This document shows positions 23,918-35,463 of a stretch of 56,611 nucleotides of DNA, one piece after another (the first letter of the stretch is position 1; each line of letters begins with the position of its first letter). The notes beneath the pieces are model-generated. The model was not told where the DNA came from, ran no database searches, and saw only the letters and a program-made list of their open reading frames with translations. Source of the DNA: an uncultured beta proteobacterium (GTDB lineage Bacteria > Pseudomonadota > Gammaproteobacteria > Burkholderiales > Burkholderiaceae_C); contig CAJAES010000118.1 of NCBI GenBank assembly GCA_903938815.1, forward strand, positions 1 through 56,611. The letters run 5' to 3'. The position numbers were made by a program, and so were the translations under genes.

Positions 23918-24270
23918 ATGCCCGACGAACCGCCTCAGACACCCACACCGCCGCCGGCAGACCCCCGGCGCGACGCTGGAAACGGCGCAGTGGTGGCCGA
24001 ACGCAAGGAAGCCCAGACCAAGCCGCCTGGGATGTTTCAGGTTGTTTTGCTGAACGACGACTACACCCCCATGGAGTTCGTCGTGATGGTGCTTCAGCAC
24101 TATTTCCAGCGTGATCTGGAAACGGCCACGCACATCATGTTGAAGATCCACCACGAGGGTCGCGGAGTTTGCGGCGTCTATCCAAAGGACGTCGCCGCGA
24201 CCAAGGTTGAATTGGTGCTGGCCGCCGCGCGTCGCGACGGGCATCCGCTACAGTGCATTATGGAGGCCGC

Positions 24271-24274
<4 letters not shown>
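23918..24274 (+). CDS. clpS: ATP-dependent Clp protease adaptor ClpS
   Basis: 118 residues. A proline-rich variable N-terminus is followed by the ClpS core: FQVVLLNDDYTPMEFVVMVL, then HHEGRGVCGVYPKDVAATKV. ClpS binds N-degron substrates and hands them to ClpAP. The stop overlaps the clpA start (ATGA), the usual arrangement. Confidence 0.97.
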
Positions 24275-26579
<2,305 letters not shown>

Positions 26580-26583
<4 letters not shown>

Positions 26584-27368
26584 ACGGGCACTTCAGCGGC
26601 CGGGTCCTGGCCGTAGAACCTGACGAACACCCCGTACAACACGGGGTGTTCTGCTTTCATGGCCCCGGGCGTGACGAAGAAGGCCTCGCTCGCGACCGCG
26701 AAGAACTCGTCTTCGCCGCTGGCGCCGTAGGGGTCGAGCGCGGTCTCCTCGTCAGCGTCCACGCGGCCCACGAACGCGTCGTACTCGTGCTTCAGGACGC
26801 TCACCCATTCCTGGCGGGGCAGGCCAGGCGGCAGCAGCGGCACGCCATCCGAGCGGCCGTCCTCCAGGTCGAGGATGTGCGCGAACTCGTGGATCACCAC
26901 GTTGTAGGCCGGGCCGTCGCCGCGCCCCGCGCTTCGCACGTCGTACCAGGACAGCATCACCGGGCCGCCATCCATGGCCTCGCCCGCGAGTTCCTCGTCG
27001 TATTCGTGCTGAACGCCGTCTTCGTCCGTGTGCTGGCGACGCACCCTCACCGGGTTCGGGTGCACGACGATGCCCACGAAGCCGTCGTAGCGCGCCAGCC
27101 CGAGGCGCAGCACCGGCAGCACCGCCTGCGCGGCGATGGCCACCACCACGTCGTTGCGCATGCGCAGCCCGCCGGCGGCGCTGAACTCCTTGCGGTCCAG
27201 GAACAGGCTCGTCAGGCGGCGCAGTTCCGCCGCGTCGGCGGGGTCGCGGCGGCGCAGGAAGGGGTAGCGGCCGAGCGTGCGCTTCCAGAGGTCGTCCGGG
27301 ATCGCGCGGCGCGCGACGGCACGCGCCTCGCGCTGTCGGCGCCAGGCCTGCAGCCAGCGGCCTATCAC
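26580..27368 (-). CDS. mtfA: MtfA-family zinc metallopeptidase
   Basis: 262 residues. The zinc motif HEFAH in VIHEFAHILDLEDG (about 158-171) and the downstream EDEFFAVASEAFF glutamate region match the MtfA/DUF980 family (gluzincin fold). In E. coli MtfA binds the Mlc repressor and acts as an aminopeptidase. It lies 10 bases downstream of lpxH, so the two are co-transcribed; the link looks positional rather than functional. Confidence 0.88.
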
Positions 27369-27378
27369 GCCGGCTCCG

Positions 27379-28185
27379 TCACCGCGCAGTGGCCGGCGCC
27401 ACGCGCTTCAGGCCGTCTCGCGTCAGGCGCAGCACTTCGGCGCGCCCTTCGCCGTGGTCGAGGTCCCAGTCCGACAGGACGTGGCGGGCATGGCCCGGCG
27501 TCAGCGTTTCGGATCCCGGCCGGTGCGTGTGGCCATGGATGAGCTCTGTGCAGCCCGTGGCGTGCATCCATGCGACTGCTGCGGCCGGGTCGACGTCGGC
27601 CCACAGGTCGGGGTCGAAGCCGGCAGTGTCCTTGCGTTGCTGGCTGGCGGCGCGGGCCGCGCCCGCCTGGCGCAGGCGCTCCGCGAGCGGCAGCGCCAGG
27701 AACGCGCGCTGCCATGCGGGCGTGCGGGCCGTGGCACGAAATCGCTGGTACTCCACGTCGTCGATGCACAGCGCGTCGCCGTGGGTGAGCAGGACGCGCT
27801 GCCCCCAGGCGTCCAGCATGGTCGGGTCGGGCAATGCGAGCAGGCCGCATGCGTTCAGCATCGTCTGGCCGAGCAGGAAATCGCGGTTGCCGTGCATGAA
27901 GCCGATGGTGCGCCGGCTGGCCGCCTCGGCCATCACGTCGATGCAGCTGCGCTCGTAGGGGCGTTCACGCTGGTCGTCGCCCACCCACACCTCGAACAGG
28001 TCGCCGAGCATCAGCACCGCGTCTGCCGGCGTGTTCAGCAGGTGGGCGGCCCAGGCATTCACCGTGCGGGGCAGGGCCGCACTGAGGTGCAGATCGGAAA
28101 TGAAATCGATGCAGCGCCAGCCCGGCGGTGCCGCCCACTGGTAGAGCGGCGGCAGCGCCGGCGGCGCACGGTCCGCAGTGTTCAC
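27379..28185 (-). CDS. lpxH: UDP-2,3-diacylglucosamine diphosphatase (LpxH)
   Basis: 268 residues, start GTG. Metallophosphoesterase motifs are in order: FISDLHLS, LGDLFEVWVGDD, HGNRDFLL, LTHGDALC and IHGHTHRPG. LpxH removes UMP from UDP-2,3-diacylglucosamine to give lipid X in lipid A synthesis at the inner membrane. The preceding gene is a cyclophilin, the usual order in betaproteobacteria. Confidence 0.94.
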   Translation of the reverse strand: MNTADRAPPALPPLYQWAAPPGWRCIDFISDLHLSAALPRTVNAWAAHLLNTPADAVLMLGDLFEVWVGDDQRERPYERSCIDVMAEAASRRTIGFMHGNRDFLLGQTMLNACGLLALPDPTMLDAWGQRVLLTHGDALCIDDVEYQRFRATARTPAWQRAFLALPLAERLRQAGAARAASQQRKDTAGFDPDLWADVDPAAAVAWMHATGCTELIHGHTHRPGSETLTPGHARHVLSDWDLDHGEGRAEVLRLTRDGLKRVAPATAR

Positions 28186-28246
28186 TGCGGCGCTCTCATG
28201 CTGCGCCCGCCGGTGTGCGCCATCGGAGCGGCCCGGCGGCGCATGT

Positions 28247-28750
28247 TCAGTCGACCAGCGTTGCGCGCACGATCACGACGTCATCGACGGGCACGTCGTC
28301 GTGAAAGCCCTTGCGGCCGGTCTTCACGCGCTCGATCTTGTCGACGATGTCGGTGCCATCCACCACCCGGCCGAACACCGCGTAGCCCCAACCCTGCGCC
28401 GATTCGGCCGTGAAGTTCAGGAACTCGTTGTTCGCCGCGTTGATGAAGAACTGCGCTGTGGCGGAATGCGGCGCCGAGGTGCGCGCCATCGCCAGCGTGT
28501 ACTTCTGGTTCTTCAGGCCGTTGTTGGCCTCGTTCTGGATCTGGTCGCGCGTGGGCTTCTGCTTCATGCCCGGCTCGAAGCCGCCGCCCTGCACCATGAA
28601 CCCCGGGATCACGCGGTGGAACACCGTGTTGTCGTAATGGCCGGCCTTCACGTAGTCGATGAAGTTCTGCGACGACAACGGCGCCTTGGCGGTGTCGAGT
28701 TCGATGCGGATGTTGCCCGCGCTGGTTTCGAGTTGTACGAACTGGCTCAT
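28247..28750 (-). CDS. ppiB: Cytoplasmic cyclophilin-type peptidyl-prolyl isomerase
   Basis: 167 residues, no signal peptide. Typical cyclophilin segments: FHRVIPGFMVQGGGFEPGM, ARTSAPHSATAQFFIN and FGRVVDGTDIVDKIE. It catalyses proline cis-trans isomerisation during folding. It starts 1 base after the upstream exported paralogue, so the pair arose or is maintained as a tandem duplication. Confidence 0.95.
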   Translation of the reverse strand: MSQFVQLETSAGNIRIELDTAKAPLSSQNFIDYVKAGHYDNTVFHRVIPGFMVQGGGFEPGMKQKPTRDQIQNEANNGLKNQKYTLAMARTSAPHSATAQFFINAANNEFLNFTAESAQGWGYAVFGRVVDGTDIVDKIERVKTGRKGFHDDVPVDDVVIVRATLVD

Positions 28751-28751
28751 G

Positions 28752-29309
28752 TCATTTCTCCAGGGTGGCCTTCTTGATCAGGATGGGTTCGACGGGCACG
28801 TTCTGGAACGGGCCCTTGTCGCCGGTGGGCATGACGCGGATCTTGTCGACCACGTCCATGCCGGAAACCACGCGGCCGAAGACCGCGTAGCCATTGCCGT
28901 CGCGCGCATTCGCGGCGTCCAGGAACACGTTGTCCTTCACGTTGATGAAGAACTGCGCCGTGGCCGAGTCCGGAACCATGGTGCGCGCCATGGCGACCGT
29001 GCCGCGCTGGTTGCTCAGGCCGTTGCGGGCCTCAAGCGGGATCGGGGGGCGAACGCTGCGTTCCTTCATGGCGGGGTCGAAACCGCCGCCCTGAACCATG
29101 AACTCGGGGATCACCCGGTGGAAGATCGTGCCGTCGTAGTGGCCCGCCTTCACGTAGGCCACGAAGTTCTCGACCGTCTTGGGCGCCTTCGCGGCGTCGA
29201 GTTCGATGACCACGTCTCCGGCGCTGGTGGCGAGCTTCACTTTCTGGGCCCAGGCGGGCAGCGCGGCGGCGAACAGCAGGGCCGCAACGAGGGGCAGGAT
29301 TCGGGTCAT
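28752..29309 (-). CDS. ppiA: Periplasmic cyclophilin-type peptidyl-prolyl isomerase
   Basis: 185 residues. A cleavable signal peptide (RILPLVAALLFAAALPAWAQ) precedes a full cyclophilin domain with FHRVIPEFMVQGGGFDPAM and ARTMVPDSATAQFFIN. It is the exported partner of the next gene. The start is 104 bases from the divergent cysS start. Confidence 0.94.
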   Translation of the reverse strand: MTRILPLVAALLFAAALPAWAQKVKLATSAGDVVIELDAAKAPKTVENFVAYVKAGHYDGTIFHRVIPEFMVQGGGFDPAMKERSVRPPIPLEARNGLSNQRGTVAMARTMVPDSATAQFFINVKDNVFLDAANARDGNGYAVFGRVVSGMDVVDKIRVMPTGDKGPFQNVPVEPILIKKATLEK

Positions 29310-29361
29310 CGGTTCTCCGACAGGGTCAGGACAGCCCGCAAGTCTAGCGGCCCGCCGCCGC

Positions 29362-29367
29362 TATACT
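29362..29367 (+). promoter_or_regulatory. Candidate -10 element of cysS
   Basis: TATACT at 29362-29367 in the divergent gap would start transcription near 29374 and give a leader of about 40 bases. No good -35 hexamer is seen 16-18 bases upstream. Confidence 0.35.
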
Positions 29368-29413
29368 GGTTCGCCCCTTTGCGTGGCCCTGCCAGCGGCC
29401 CCTGTTCTGCCCC

Positions 29414-30796
29414 ATGACCCTGCGCATCCACAACAGCCTGACCCGTCGCCTGGAAGACTTCCAACCCCTGGAAGACGGCCATGTCCGCATGTATGTCTGC
29501 GGCATCACGGTGTACGACCTGTGCCATGTCGGGCATGCCCGCATGATGATGGCCTTCGATGTCGTCTACCGCTGGCTGCGCTCGTCCGGCTACGCGGTCG
29601 ACTACGTCCAGAACATCACCGACATCGACGACAAGATCATCCGCCGCGCGCTCGAGCGCGGCCTGGGCATCCGCGAACTCACCGACCAGATGGTCGACGC
29701 GATGCACCGCGACATCGGCGCGCTGGGCGTGCTGCGGCCCACGCACGAGCCCCGCGCCACCGAGTACGTGCCGCAGATGCTCGACATGATCGGGCGGCTC
29801 GAGAAAAACGGCCTGGCCTACCAGGGCACCAACGGCGACGTGAACTTCTCGGTGCGCAAGTTCCCCGGCTACGGCAAGCTGTCGGGCAAGTCGCTCGACG
29901 AACTTCGTGCGGGCGAGCGCGTGGCCGTGCTGGACGGCAAGGAAGACCCCCTGGATTTCGTGCTCTGGAAGGCTGCCAAGCCCGACGAACCCGCGGACGC
30001 CAAGTGGGACAGCGCCTACGGCTCCGGCCGCCCGGGCTGGCATATCGAGTGCTCCGCGATGGCCTGCGCGCTGCTCGGCGACACCTTCGACATCCACGGC
30101 GGGGGCCTGGACCTGCAGTTCCCGCACCACGAGAACGAGATCGCCCAGAGCGAGGGCGCCAACGGCCCGGGCTTCGCGCGCACGTGGATGCACAACGGCT
30201 TCCTGAACCTCGACAACGAGAAGATGTCGAAGTCGCTGGGCAACTTCTTCACCATCGCCGACGTGCTCAAGCGCTACGACGGCGAGACCGTGCGCTTCTT
30301 CATGCTGCGCACGCACTACCGCAGCCCGATCAACTTCAGCGACGCCAACCTGGACGACGCCCGCAGCGCGCTGCGCCGGCTCTACACGGCGCTGGACGGC
30401 GTTGGCGTGCCGGACGGCGACATCGACTGGGCCGAGCCCCGCGCGGCCGCCTTCAGGGCCGCGATGGACGAGGACTTCCATACCCCGGGAGCGCTGGCCC
30501 TGATGTTCGAGCTGGCGACCGAGGTCAACACCACCGGCGATGCCGCAGCCGCCGCCCTGCTCAAGCGCCTGGGCGCGGTGCTCGGCATCCTTCAGCAGGC
30601 GCCGCGCACATTCCTGCAGGCCGGTGCCACGCTGGACGAGGCCGCCATCCGCGAACGCATCGACGCCCGCGCCGCTGCCAAGAAGGCCCGCGACTTCGCC
30701 GCTGCCGACAGCATCCGCGCCGCGTTGCTGGCGCAGGGCATCGAGCTGCAGGATTCGCCTCAGGGCACCACCTGGACAGCGGCGGCACGGCCCTGA
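29414..30796 (+). CDS. cysS: Cysteinyl-tRNA synthetase
   Basis: 460 residues, the normal length. The first zinc cysteine and HIGH-type motif lie in YVCGITVYDLCHVGHARM (about 23-40); further zinc ligands lie in WHIECSAMA and FPHHENE; KMSKSLGN (about 270) is the KMSKS loop. It charges tRNA-Cys. Its stop shares one base with the start of the next gene. Confidence 0.97.
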   Translation: MTLRIHNSLTRRLEDFQPLEDGHVRMYVCGITVYDLCHVGHARMMMAFDVVYRWLRSSGYAVDYVQNITDIDDKIIRRALERGLGIRELTDQMVDAMHRDIGALGVLRPTHEPRATEYVPQMLDMIGRLEKNGLAYQGTNGDVNFSVRKFPGYGKLSGKSLDELRAGERVAVLDGKEDPLDFVLWKAAKPDEPADAKWDSAYGSGRPGWHIECSAMACALLGDTFDIHGGGLDLQFPHHENEIAQSEGANGPGFARTWMHNGFLNLDNEKMSKSLGNFFTIADVLKRYDGETVRFFMLRTHYRSPINFSDANLDDARSALRRLYTALDGVGVPDGDIDWAEPRAAAFRAAMDEDFHTPGALALMFELATEVNTTGDAAAAALLKRLGAVLGILQQAPRTFLQAGATLDEAAIRERIDARAAAKKARDFAAADSIRAALLAQGIELQDSPQGTTWTAAARP

Positions 30797-31446
30797 TGCC
30801 ACGCGTCGCCGCCGAGGCCACCCCGCAGTACTGGGACGACGCCTGTCGCCACCTGGCCAAGCGCGACCGTGTACTGAAGAAGCTGATCCCGAAGTTCGGC
30901 GAAGCCCGCCTGCGGAGCCGGGGCGATGCCTTCACGACGCTCGCGCGGTCCATCGTCGGGCAGCAGATCTCCGTCAAGGCCGCGCAGGCTGTGTGGGACC
31001 GGTTCTCCGGGGCTGTAGGCGGTGTGCCCACGCAGCTCGTGCCCTCGGACGTGCTCAAGCTGGACTTGCCCGCGCTGCGCGAGTCCGGCCTGTCGGCGCG
31101 CAAGTCCGAGTACCTCCAGGACCTGGCGCGCCACTTCGACGGCGGGCTCGTGCATGTCACCCAATGGGAGGGCATGGACGACGAGGCCATCATCGATGAG
31201 CTCATCGCCATCCGCGGCATCGGCCGCTGGACGGCCGAGATGTTCCTGATCTTCCACCTGATGCGCCCGGATGTCCTGCCTCTGGACGATCTTGGCCTCA
31301 TCAAGGGGATCAGCCTGAACTACTTCAGCGGCGAGCCCGTCTCGCGCGCAGAGGCGCGTGAAGTGGGCGACGCATGGGCGCCGTTTCGCTCCGTGGCCAC
31401 TTGGTATATTTGGCGCAGCCTCGATCCGCTACCCGTGGACTACTGA
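30796..31446 (+). CDS. DNA-3-methyladenine glycosylase II family protein (AlkA-like)
   Basis: 216 residues, the short form without the N-terminal domain of E. coli AlkA. The helix-hairpin-helix ELIAIRGIGRWTAEMFLIF and the catalytic aspartate in LPLDDLGLIKG identify the HhH-GPD superfamily. ARSIVGQQISVKAA is the conserved N-terminal helix pair. It would remove alkylated bases. The ATG overlaps the cysS stop (TGATG), so it is translationally coupled. Confidence 0.9.
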   Translation: MPRVAAEATPQYWDDACRHLAKRDRVLKKLIPKFGEARLRSRGDAFTTLARSIVGQQISVKAAQAVWDRFSGAVGGVPTQLVPSDVLKLDLPALRESGLSARKSEYLQDLARHFDGGLVHVTQWEGMDDEAIIDELIAIRGIGRWTAEMFLIFHLMRPDVLPLDDLGLIKGISLNYFSGEPVSRAEAREVGDAWAPFRSVATWYIWRSLDPLPVDY

Positions 31447-31523
31447 ATGCCCTCCAGCTCACCGACGCACCTGGCCCACACGGCGCGCCCGAGCTCCCTC
31501 CGGATGGCCCTGCAGGACCTGAC

Positions 31524-32495
31524 ATGAGCAAAAGACACTTTCTGGATTTCGAGCAGCCGATCGCCGAACTCGAAGGCAAGATCGACGAACTGCGTTACGT
31601 GCAGAACGAATCCGCGGTGGACATCTCCGACGAGATCGACCGCCTGTCCAAGAAGAGCTTGCAGCTCACCAAGGACATCTACTCGAGCCTGACCCCCTGG
31701 CAGGTGACACAGATCGCGCGCCATGCTCAGCGACCCTACACGCTGGACTACGTGAACGAGGTCTTCACCGACTTCCAGGAGCTTCACGGCGACCGGCACT
31801 ATGCGGACGACCTCAGCATCGTCGGCGGTCTGGCGCGGTTCAACGGCCAGGCGTGCATGGTGCTGGGCCACCAGAAGGGCCGCGACACGAAGGAGCGCAC
31901 CGCGCGCAACTTCGGCATGTCGCGCCCCGAGGGCTACCGCAAGGCGCTGCGCCTGATGAAGCTGGCCGAGAAGTTCGGCCTGCCGGTCTTCACCTTCGTC
32001 GACACGCCGGGCGCGTACCCGGGCATCGGCGCCGAAGAGCGCGGCCAGTCCGAGGCCATCGGCCGCAACATCTTCGAGATGGCGCAGCTCGAGGTGCCCA
32101 TCATCACCACCATCATCGGCGAAGGCGGCTCCGGCGGCGCGCTGGCCATCAGCGTCGGCGACCAGGTCCTGATGCTGCAGTTCTCGGTGTACTCCGTGAT
32201 CTCGCCCGAAGGCTGCGCTTCCATCCTCTGGAAGACCTCGGAGCGGGCGTCGGACGCAGCCGAGGCGCTGGGCATCACCGCCCATCGCCTGAAGGCGCTG
32301 GGCCTGATCGACAAGATCGTCAACGAGCCGGTCGGTGGCGCCCATCGCGACCCGAAGTGGATGGCCTCGGCCCTCAAGCGCGCGTTGAACGATGCCCTGC
32401 GGCAGGTGTCCGACCTCGGCCCGAAGGAACTGCTGCAGCGCCGCTACGAGCGCCTGCAGTCCTATGGGCGCTTCACCGACACCACCCAGCGCTGA
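31524..32495 (+). CDS. accA: Acetyl-CoA carboxylase carboxyltransferase subunit alpha
   Basis: 323 residues from the ATG at 31524. Typical segments are FLDFEQPIAELEGKIDELR, GHQKGRDTKERTARNFGM, FVDTPGAYPGIGAEERGQSE and EGGSGGALAISVGD, which form the carboxyl-transfer site with AccD. It carries out the second half of malonyl-CoA formation for fatty acid synthesis. The 3' end overlaps the tilS start by 32 bases. Confidence 0.97.
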   Translation: MSKRHFLDFEQPIAELEGKIDELRYVQNESAVDISDEIDRLSKKSLQLTKDIYSSLTPWQVTQIARHAQRPYTLDYVNEVFTDFQELHGDRHYADDLSIVGGLARFNGQACMVLGHQKGRDTKERTARNFGMSRPEGYRKALRLMKLAEKFGLPVFTFVDTPGAYPGIGAEERGQSEAIGRNIFEMAQLEVPIITTIIGEGGSGGALAISVGDQVLMLQFSVYSVISPEGCASILWKTSERASDAAEALGITAHRLKALGLIDKIVNEPVGGAHRDPKWMASALKRALNDALRQVSDLGPKELLQRRYERLQSYGRFTDTTQR

Positions 32496-33801
32496 GCCCG
32501 CGATCGCGGTAGCCGTCAGCGGCGGCCGCGATTCCACCGCCTTGCTGCACGCCACGGCACGCGCCGCGCAGGCCCTGGGTGTGGCCGTGCACGCGCTGCA
32601 CGTGCACCACGGCCTCAGCCCCCTGGCGGATGCGTGGATGGCGCAGGTACGGGCCCAGTGCCGTCGCTGGGGCGTGCACTTTCACCTCACCCGGCTGACC
32701 AGTGCGCCCGCCGCCGCAGAGAGCGTGGAGGCCTGGGCGCGGCGGGAACGCTACGCCGCCCTGGCCGGGATGGCGCGCGCGGCGGGTTGCGATGCCGTGC
32801 TGCTGGCCCACCACCGCCGCGATCAGGCCGAGACCGTGTTGCTGCAGTTGCTGCGCGGCGCGGGCGCTCGCGGCCTCGCGGCCATGCCTGCGTCAGCGCT
32901 GCGCAGCGGAATCGCCTGGCTGCGGCCCTGGCGCGACCATCCGCGCGAGGCTGTCGAGGCCTACGTGCGGCGCTACAGGCTGCGCTTCGTCGACGACGGC
33001 AGCAATGCCGACCCGCGCTTCGCGCGCAACCGGCTGCGGCTGCAACTCTGGCCCGCCCTGCATCGCGCCTTCCCCGAGGCCGAGGCCGCCCTGGCCCACG
33101 CCGCGATGCGCGCTTCGGAAGAAGCCGCCTGCCTGGCCGACCTGGCCGAGGCCGACGCGGCCCGCGTGGTGGAGGGCGGCGCGCTGTGGCGCAGCGCGTG
33201 GCTGCAACTGCCTTCGCACCGGCGCGCGCTCGTGCTGCGCCATCAGGTCTCTCTGTGGTGCGGCCGGGGCGCGCCCGATACGCTGGTGCAGCGGCTGCAG
33301 GAAGAGCTTCCGCTGGCGACAGGCGGCCGGTGGCCCGCGCCCGGCGGTGAGCTGCGCCTCTACCGCGGGCGGCTGACGCATGCGGCACACGGCGCCTCGA
33401 TGCCGGCGCGGCACACGTCGGGTGAGACACCCGTGCCGTTCCCCGCCGTCGTGATGGATCTCCGGACGCCGGGGCGGCATCCCATGCCCGGCGCGGACGG
33501 TGCGTGGCTCGTCGAAGTTGCAAGCGAAGGGGGCATCGCGATCGAGCGGCTGCGTGCCGTGATCGCCGGCCAGCGGCTCGAGGGGGACCGTTTCCAGGCC
33601 CGTCCGGGGGCACCTGCCCGCAGCCTCAAGAAGCAGTTCCAGAGTCTTGGAGTACCGGCCTGGGCGCGGTCCGGCCCTGTCCTGCGGTCGTCCGACGGGC
33701 AGCTGCTGTACGTACCCGGGCTGGGCATGGATGCACGTGCGTTCGCTGAGCACGGCGCGCTTCAGTTCACCGTCAGCTGGGTGCCAGCCGCCTTGGTCTA
33801 A
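32464..33801 (+). CDS. tilS: tRNA(Ile)-lysidine synthetase TilS
   Basis: 445 residues from the ATG inside the end of accA. The PP-loop motif AVSGGRDSTALL (about 18-29), HVHHGLSPLADAW and the GARGLAAMPA region match the N-type ATP pyrophosphatase. The C-terminal domain with GDRFQARPGAPARSLKKQFQ is also complete. TilS converts C34 of tRNA-Ile(CAU) to lysidine so that it reads AUA. A later start near 32500 cannot be excluded. Confidence 0.93.
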   Translation: MGASPTPPSAEPAIAVAVSGGRDSTALLHATARAAQALGVAVHALHVHHGLSPLADAWMAQVRAQCRRWGVHFHLTRLTSAPAAAESVEAWARRERYAALAGMARAAGCDAVLLAHHRRDQAETVLLQLLRGAGARGLAAMPASALRSGIAWLRPWRDHPREAVEAYVRRYRLRFVDDGSNADPRFARNRLRLQLWPALHRAFPEAEAALAHAAMRASEEAACLADLAEADAARVVEGGALWRSAWLQLPSHRRALVLRHQVSLWCGRGAPDTLVQRLQEELPLATGGRWPAPGGELRLYRGRLTHAAHGASMPARHTSGETPVPFPAVVMDLRTPGRHPMPGADGAWLVEVASEGGIAIERLRAVIAGQRLEGDRFQARPGAPARSLKKQFQSLGVPAWARSGPVLRSSDGQLLYVPGLGMDARAFAEHGALQFTVSWVPAALV

Positions 33802-33858
33802 AATTCGCGGGTTTGCCCGCACATGCAGTGCGGCGCTGCGTTCAACGTCCAATCATTC

Positions 33859-35121
33859 ATGGCACTCATCGTTCACAAGTACGGCGGCACCTCGATGGGG
33901 TCCACCGAACGCATCCGCAACGTCGCCAAGCGCGTCGCCAAGTGGGTGCGGGCCGGCCACCAGCTGGTGGTCGTGCCTTCCGCCATGAGCGGCGAGACCA
34001 ACCGCCTGCTCGGCCTGGCCAAGGAGGTCTCACCCGAGAAGCCCGGCCCCGACGCGCTGCGCGAGCTCGACGCCATCGCCGCCACCGGCGAGCAGGTGTC
34101 CGTCGGCCTGCTGGCACTGGCACTGCAGGCCGAAGGCATGGCGTCCGTCAGCTACGGCGGCTGGCAGGTGCCCATCAAGACCGACTCGGCCTTCACCAAG
34201 GCGCGCATCGTCAGCATCGACGACACGCGCGTGCGGGCCGATCTGGCGGAGGGCAAGGTGGTCATCATCACCGGCTTCCAGGGCATCGACCCGGACGGCA
34301 ACGTCACCACGCTGGGCCGTGGCGGCTCGGACACTTCAGCCGTGGCGGTGGCCGCCGCGATGAAGGCCGACGAGTGCCTGATCTACACGGACGTGGACGG
34401 TGTCTACACCACCGACCCGCGCATCGTGCCGGAAGCGCGGCGCCTGTCGACCATCTCCTTCGAGGAGATGCTCGAGATGGCCAGCCTCGGCAGCAAGGTG
34501 CTGCAGATCCGCTCCGTTGAATTCGCCGGCAAGTACCGCGTGCCCTTGCGCGTGCTGTCGAGCTTCACCCCCTGGGACATTCCGCTCGACGAGGAATCTC
34601 GTTCGGGCACCCTGATCACGTTCGAGGAAGACGAGAAGATGGAACAAGCCGTCGTGTCCGGCATCGCGTTCAACCGCGACGAAGCCAAGATCACCGTGAT
34701 GGGCGTGCCCGACAAGCCAGGCATCGCATACCAGATCCTCGGGCCGGTGGCCGATGCCAACATCGACATCGACGTCATCATCCAGAACATCTCGCACGAC
34801 GGAAAGACCGATTTTTCCTTCACCGTGCATCGCAACGACTACGCGAAGACGCTGGACCTGCTGACCAACACCGTGGCGCCCGCCACGGGTGCGGCGCAGG
34901 TGATGGGCGACCCGAAGATCTGCAAGGTCTCGATCGTCGGCATCGGCATGCGAAGCCATGTGGGCGTTGCCAGCACGATGTTCCGCACGCTGTCGGAAGA
35001 GGGCATCAACATCCAGATGATCAGCACCAGCGAGATCAAGACCAGCGTCGTGATCGACGAGAAGTACATGGAACTCGCGGTGCGCGCACTTCACAAGGCC
35101 TTCGACCTGGACGCCGCCTGA
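33859..35121 (+). CDS. lysC: Aspartate kinase
   Basis: 420 residues. The kinase domain begins MALIVHKYGGTSMG and contains TGFQGIDPDGNVTTLGRGGS and YTDVDGVYTTDPRI. Two C-terminal ACT domains follow, with VMGVPDKPGIAYQI and IVGIGMRSHVGVAS, the usual sites for lysine/threonine feedback. It phosphorylates aspartate at the head of the lysine, threonine and methionine pathways. TAAAAT overlapping the tilS stop (33799-33804) may be its -10. No lysine riboswitch fits in the 57-base gap. Confidence 0.96.
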   Translation: MALIVHKYGGTSMGSTERIRNVAKRVAKWVRAGHQLVVVPSAMSGETNRLLGLAKEVSPEKPGPDALRELDAIAATGEQVSVGLLALALQAEGMASVSYGGWQVPIKTDSAFTKARIVSIDDTRVRADLAEGKVVIITGFQGIDPDGNVTTLGRGGSDTSAVAVAAAMKADECLIYTDVDGVYTTDPRIVPEARRLSTISFEEMLEMASLGSKVLQIRSVEFAGKYRVPLRVLSSFTPWDIPLDEESRSGTLITFEEDEKMEQAVVSGIAFNRDEAKITVMGVPDKPGIAYQILGPVADANIDIDVIIQNISHDGKTDFSFTVHRNDYAKTLDLLTNTVAPATGAAQVMGDPKICKVSIVGIGMRSHVGVASTMFRTLSEEGINIQMISTSEIKTSVVIDEKYMELAVRALHKAFDLDAA

Positions 35122-35146
35122 AAGAGCCCGCGGATGCGGCTAGAAT
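35118..35146 (+). promoter_or_regulatory. Promoter of tRNA-Ser
   Basis: CTGAAA (35118-35123, overlapping the lysC stop) and TAGAAT (35141-35146) are separated by 17 bases, the ideal sigma-70 spacing. The start would fall near 35153, nine bases before the tRNA. Confidence 0.55.
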
Positions 35147-35161
35147 GCCGCTCTCTGTGCT

Positions 35162-35254
35162 GGAGTCGTGACCGAGTGGCCGAAGGTGCTCCCCTGCTAA
35201 GGGAGTATGTGGGCAAAACCTGCATCGAGGGTTCGAATCCCTCCGACTCCGCCA
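35162..35254 (+). tRNA. serX: tRNA-Ser (anticodon GCU)
   Basis: The acceptor GGAGTCG (35162-35168) pairs with CGACTCC (35244-35250), then discriminator G and encoded CCA. The anticodon stem CTCCC/GGGAG holds loop CTGCTAA with anticodon GCT at 35196-35198, reading AGC/AGU. A long variable arm and the T-loop GTTCGAATC are present, as expected for serine tRNA. The gene symbol is a convention for this isoacceptor. A terminator follows. Confidence 0.96.
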
Positions 35255-35280
35255 ACTGATTGAGTTAGGCGATTGAAGTG

Positions 35281-35312
35281 ACGGGCCCCTCGCGGGGCCC
35301 GTTTTCTTTTCC
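35281..35312 (+). terminator. Rho-independent terminator after tRNA-Ser
   Basis: ACGGGCCCC (35281-35289) pairs perfectly with GGGGCCCGT (35294-35302) around TCGC and is followed by TTTCTTTTCC. Confidence 0.92.
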
Positions 35313-35463
35313 GGGTGCCAGCCGGATGCCGGCCGGATGCCGGCCAGAGTAGGGCTTGCGTCGACAGCGCCCGGGCTGCTGCTACGCTTGCCCGCTCGGA
35401 CCTGTCCCCACTCTGCCTCGCCGCATCTGTCGCGGCGGGCAAGCCATCGGAAGAACCCAGCCC

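Noticed and set aside
33807..33820. GCGGG/CCCGC hairpin after tilS as terminator
   Set aside because: Only five base pairs and no T run; it lies in the short lysC leader instead.
33802..33858. Lysine riboswitch before lysC
   Set aside because: The gap is only 57 bases, far too short for the aptamer.
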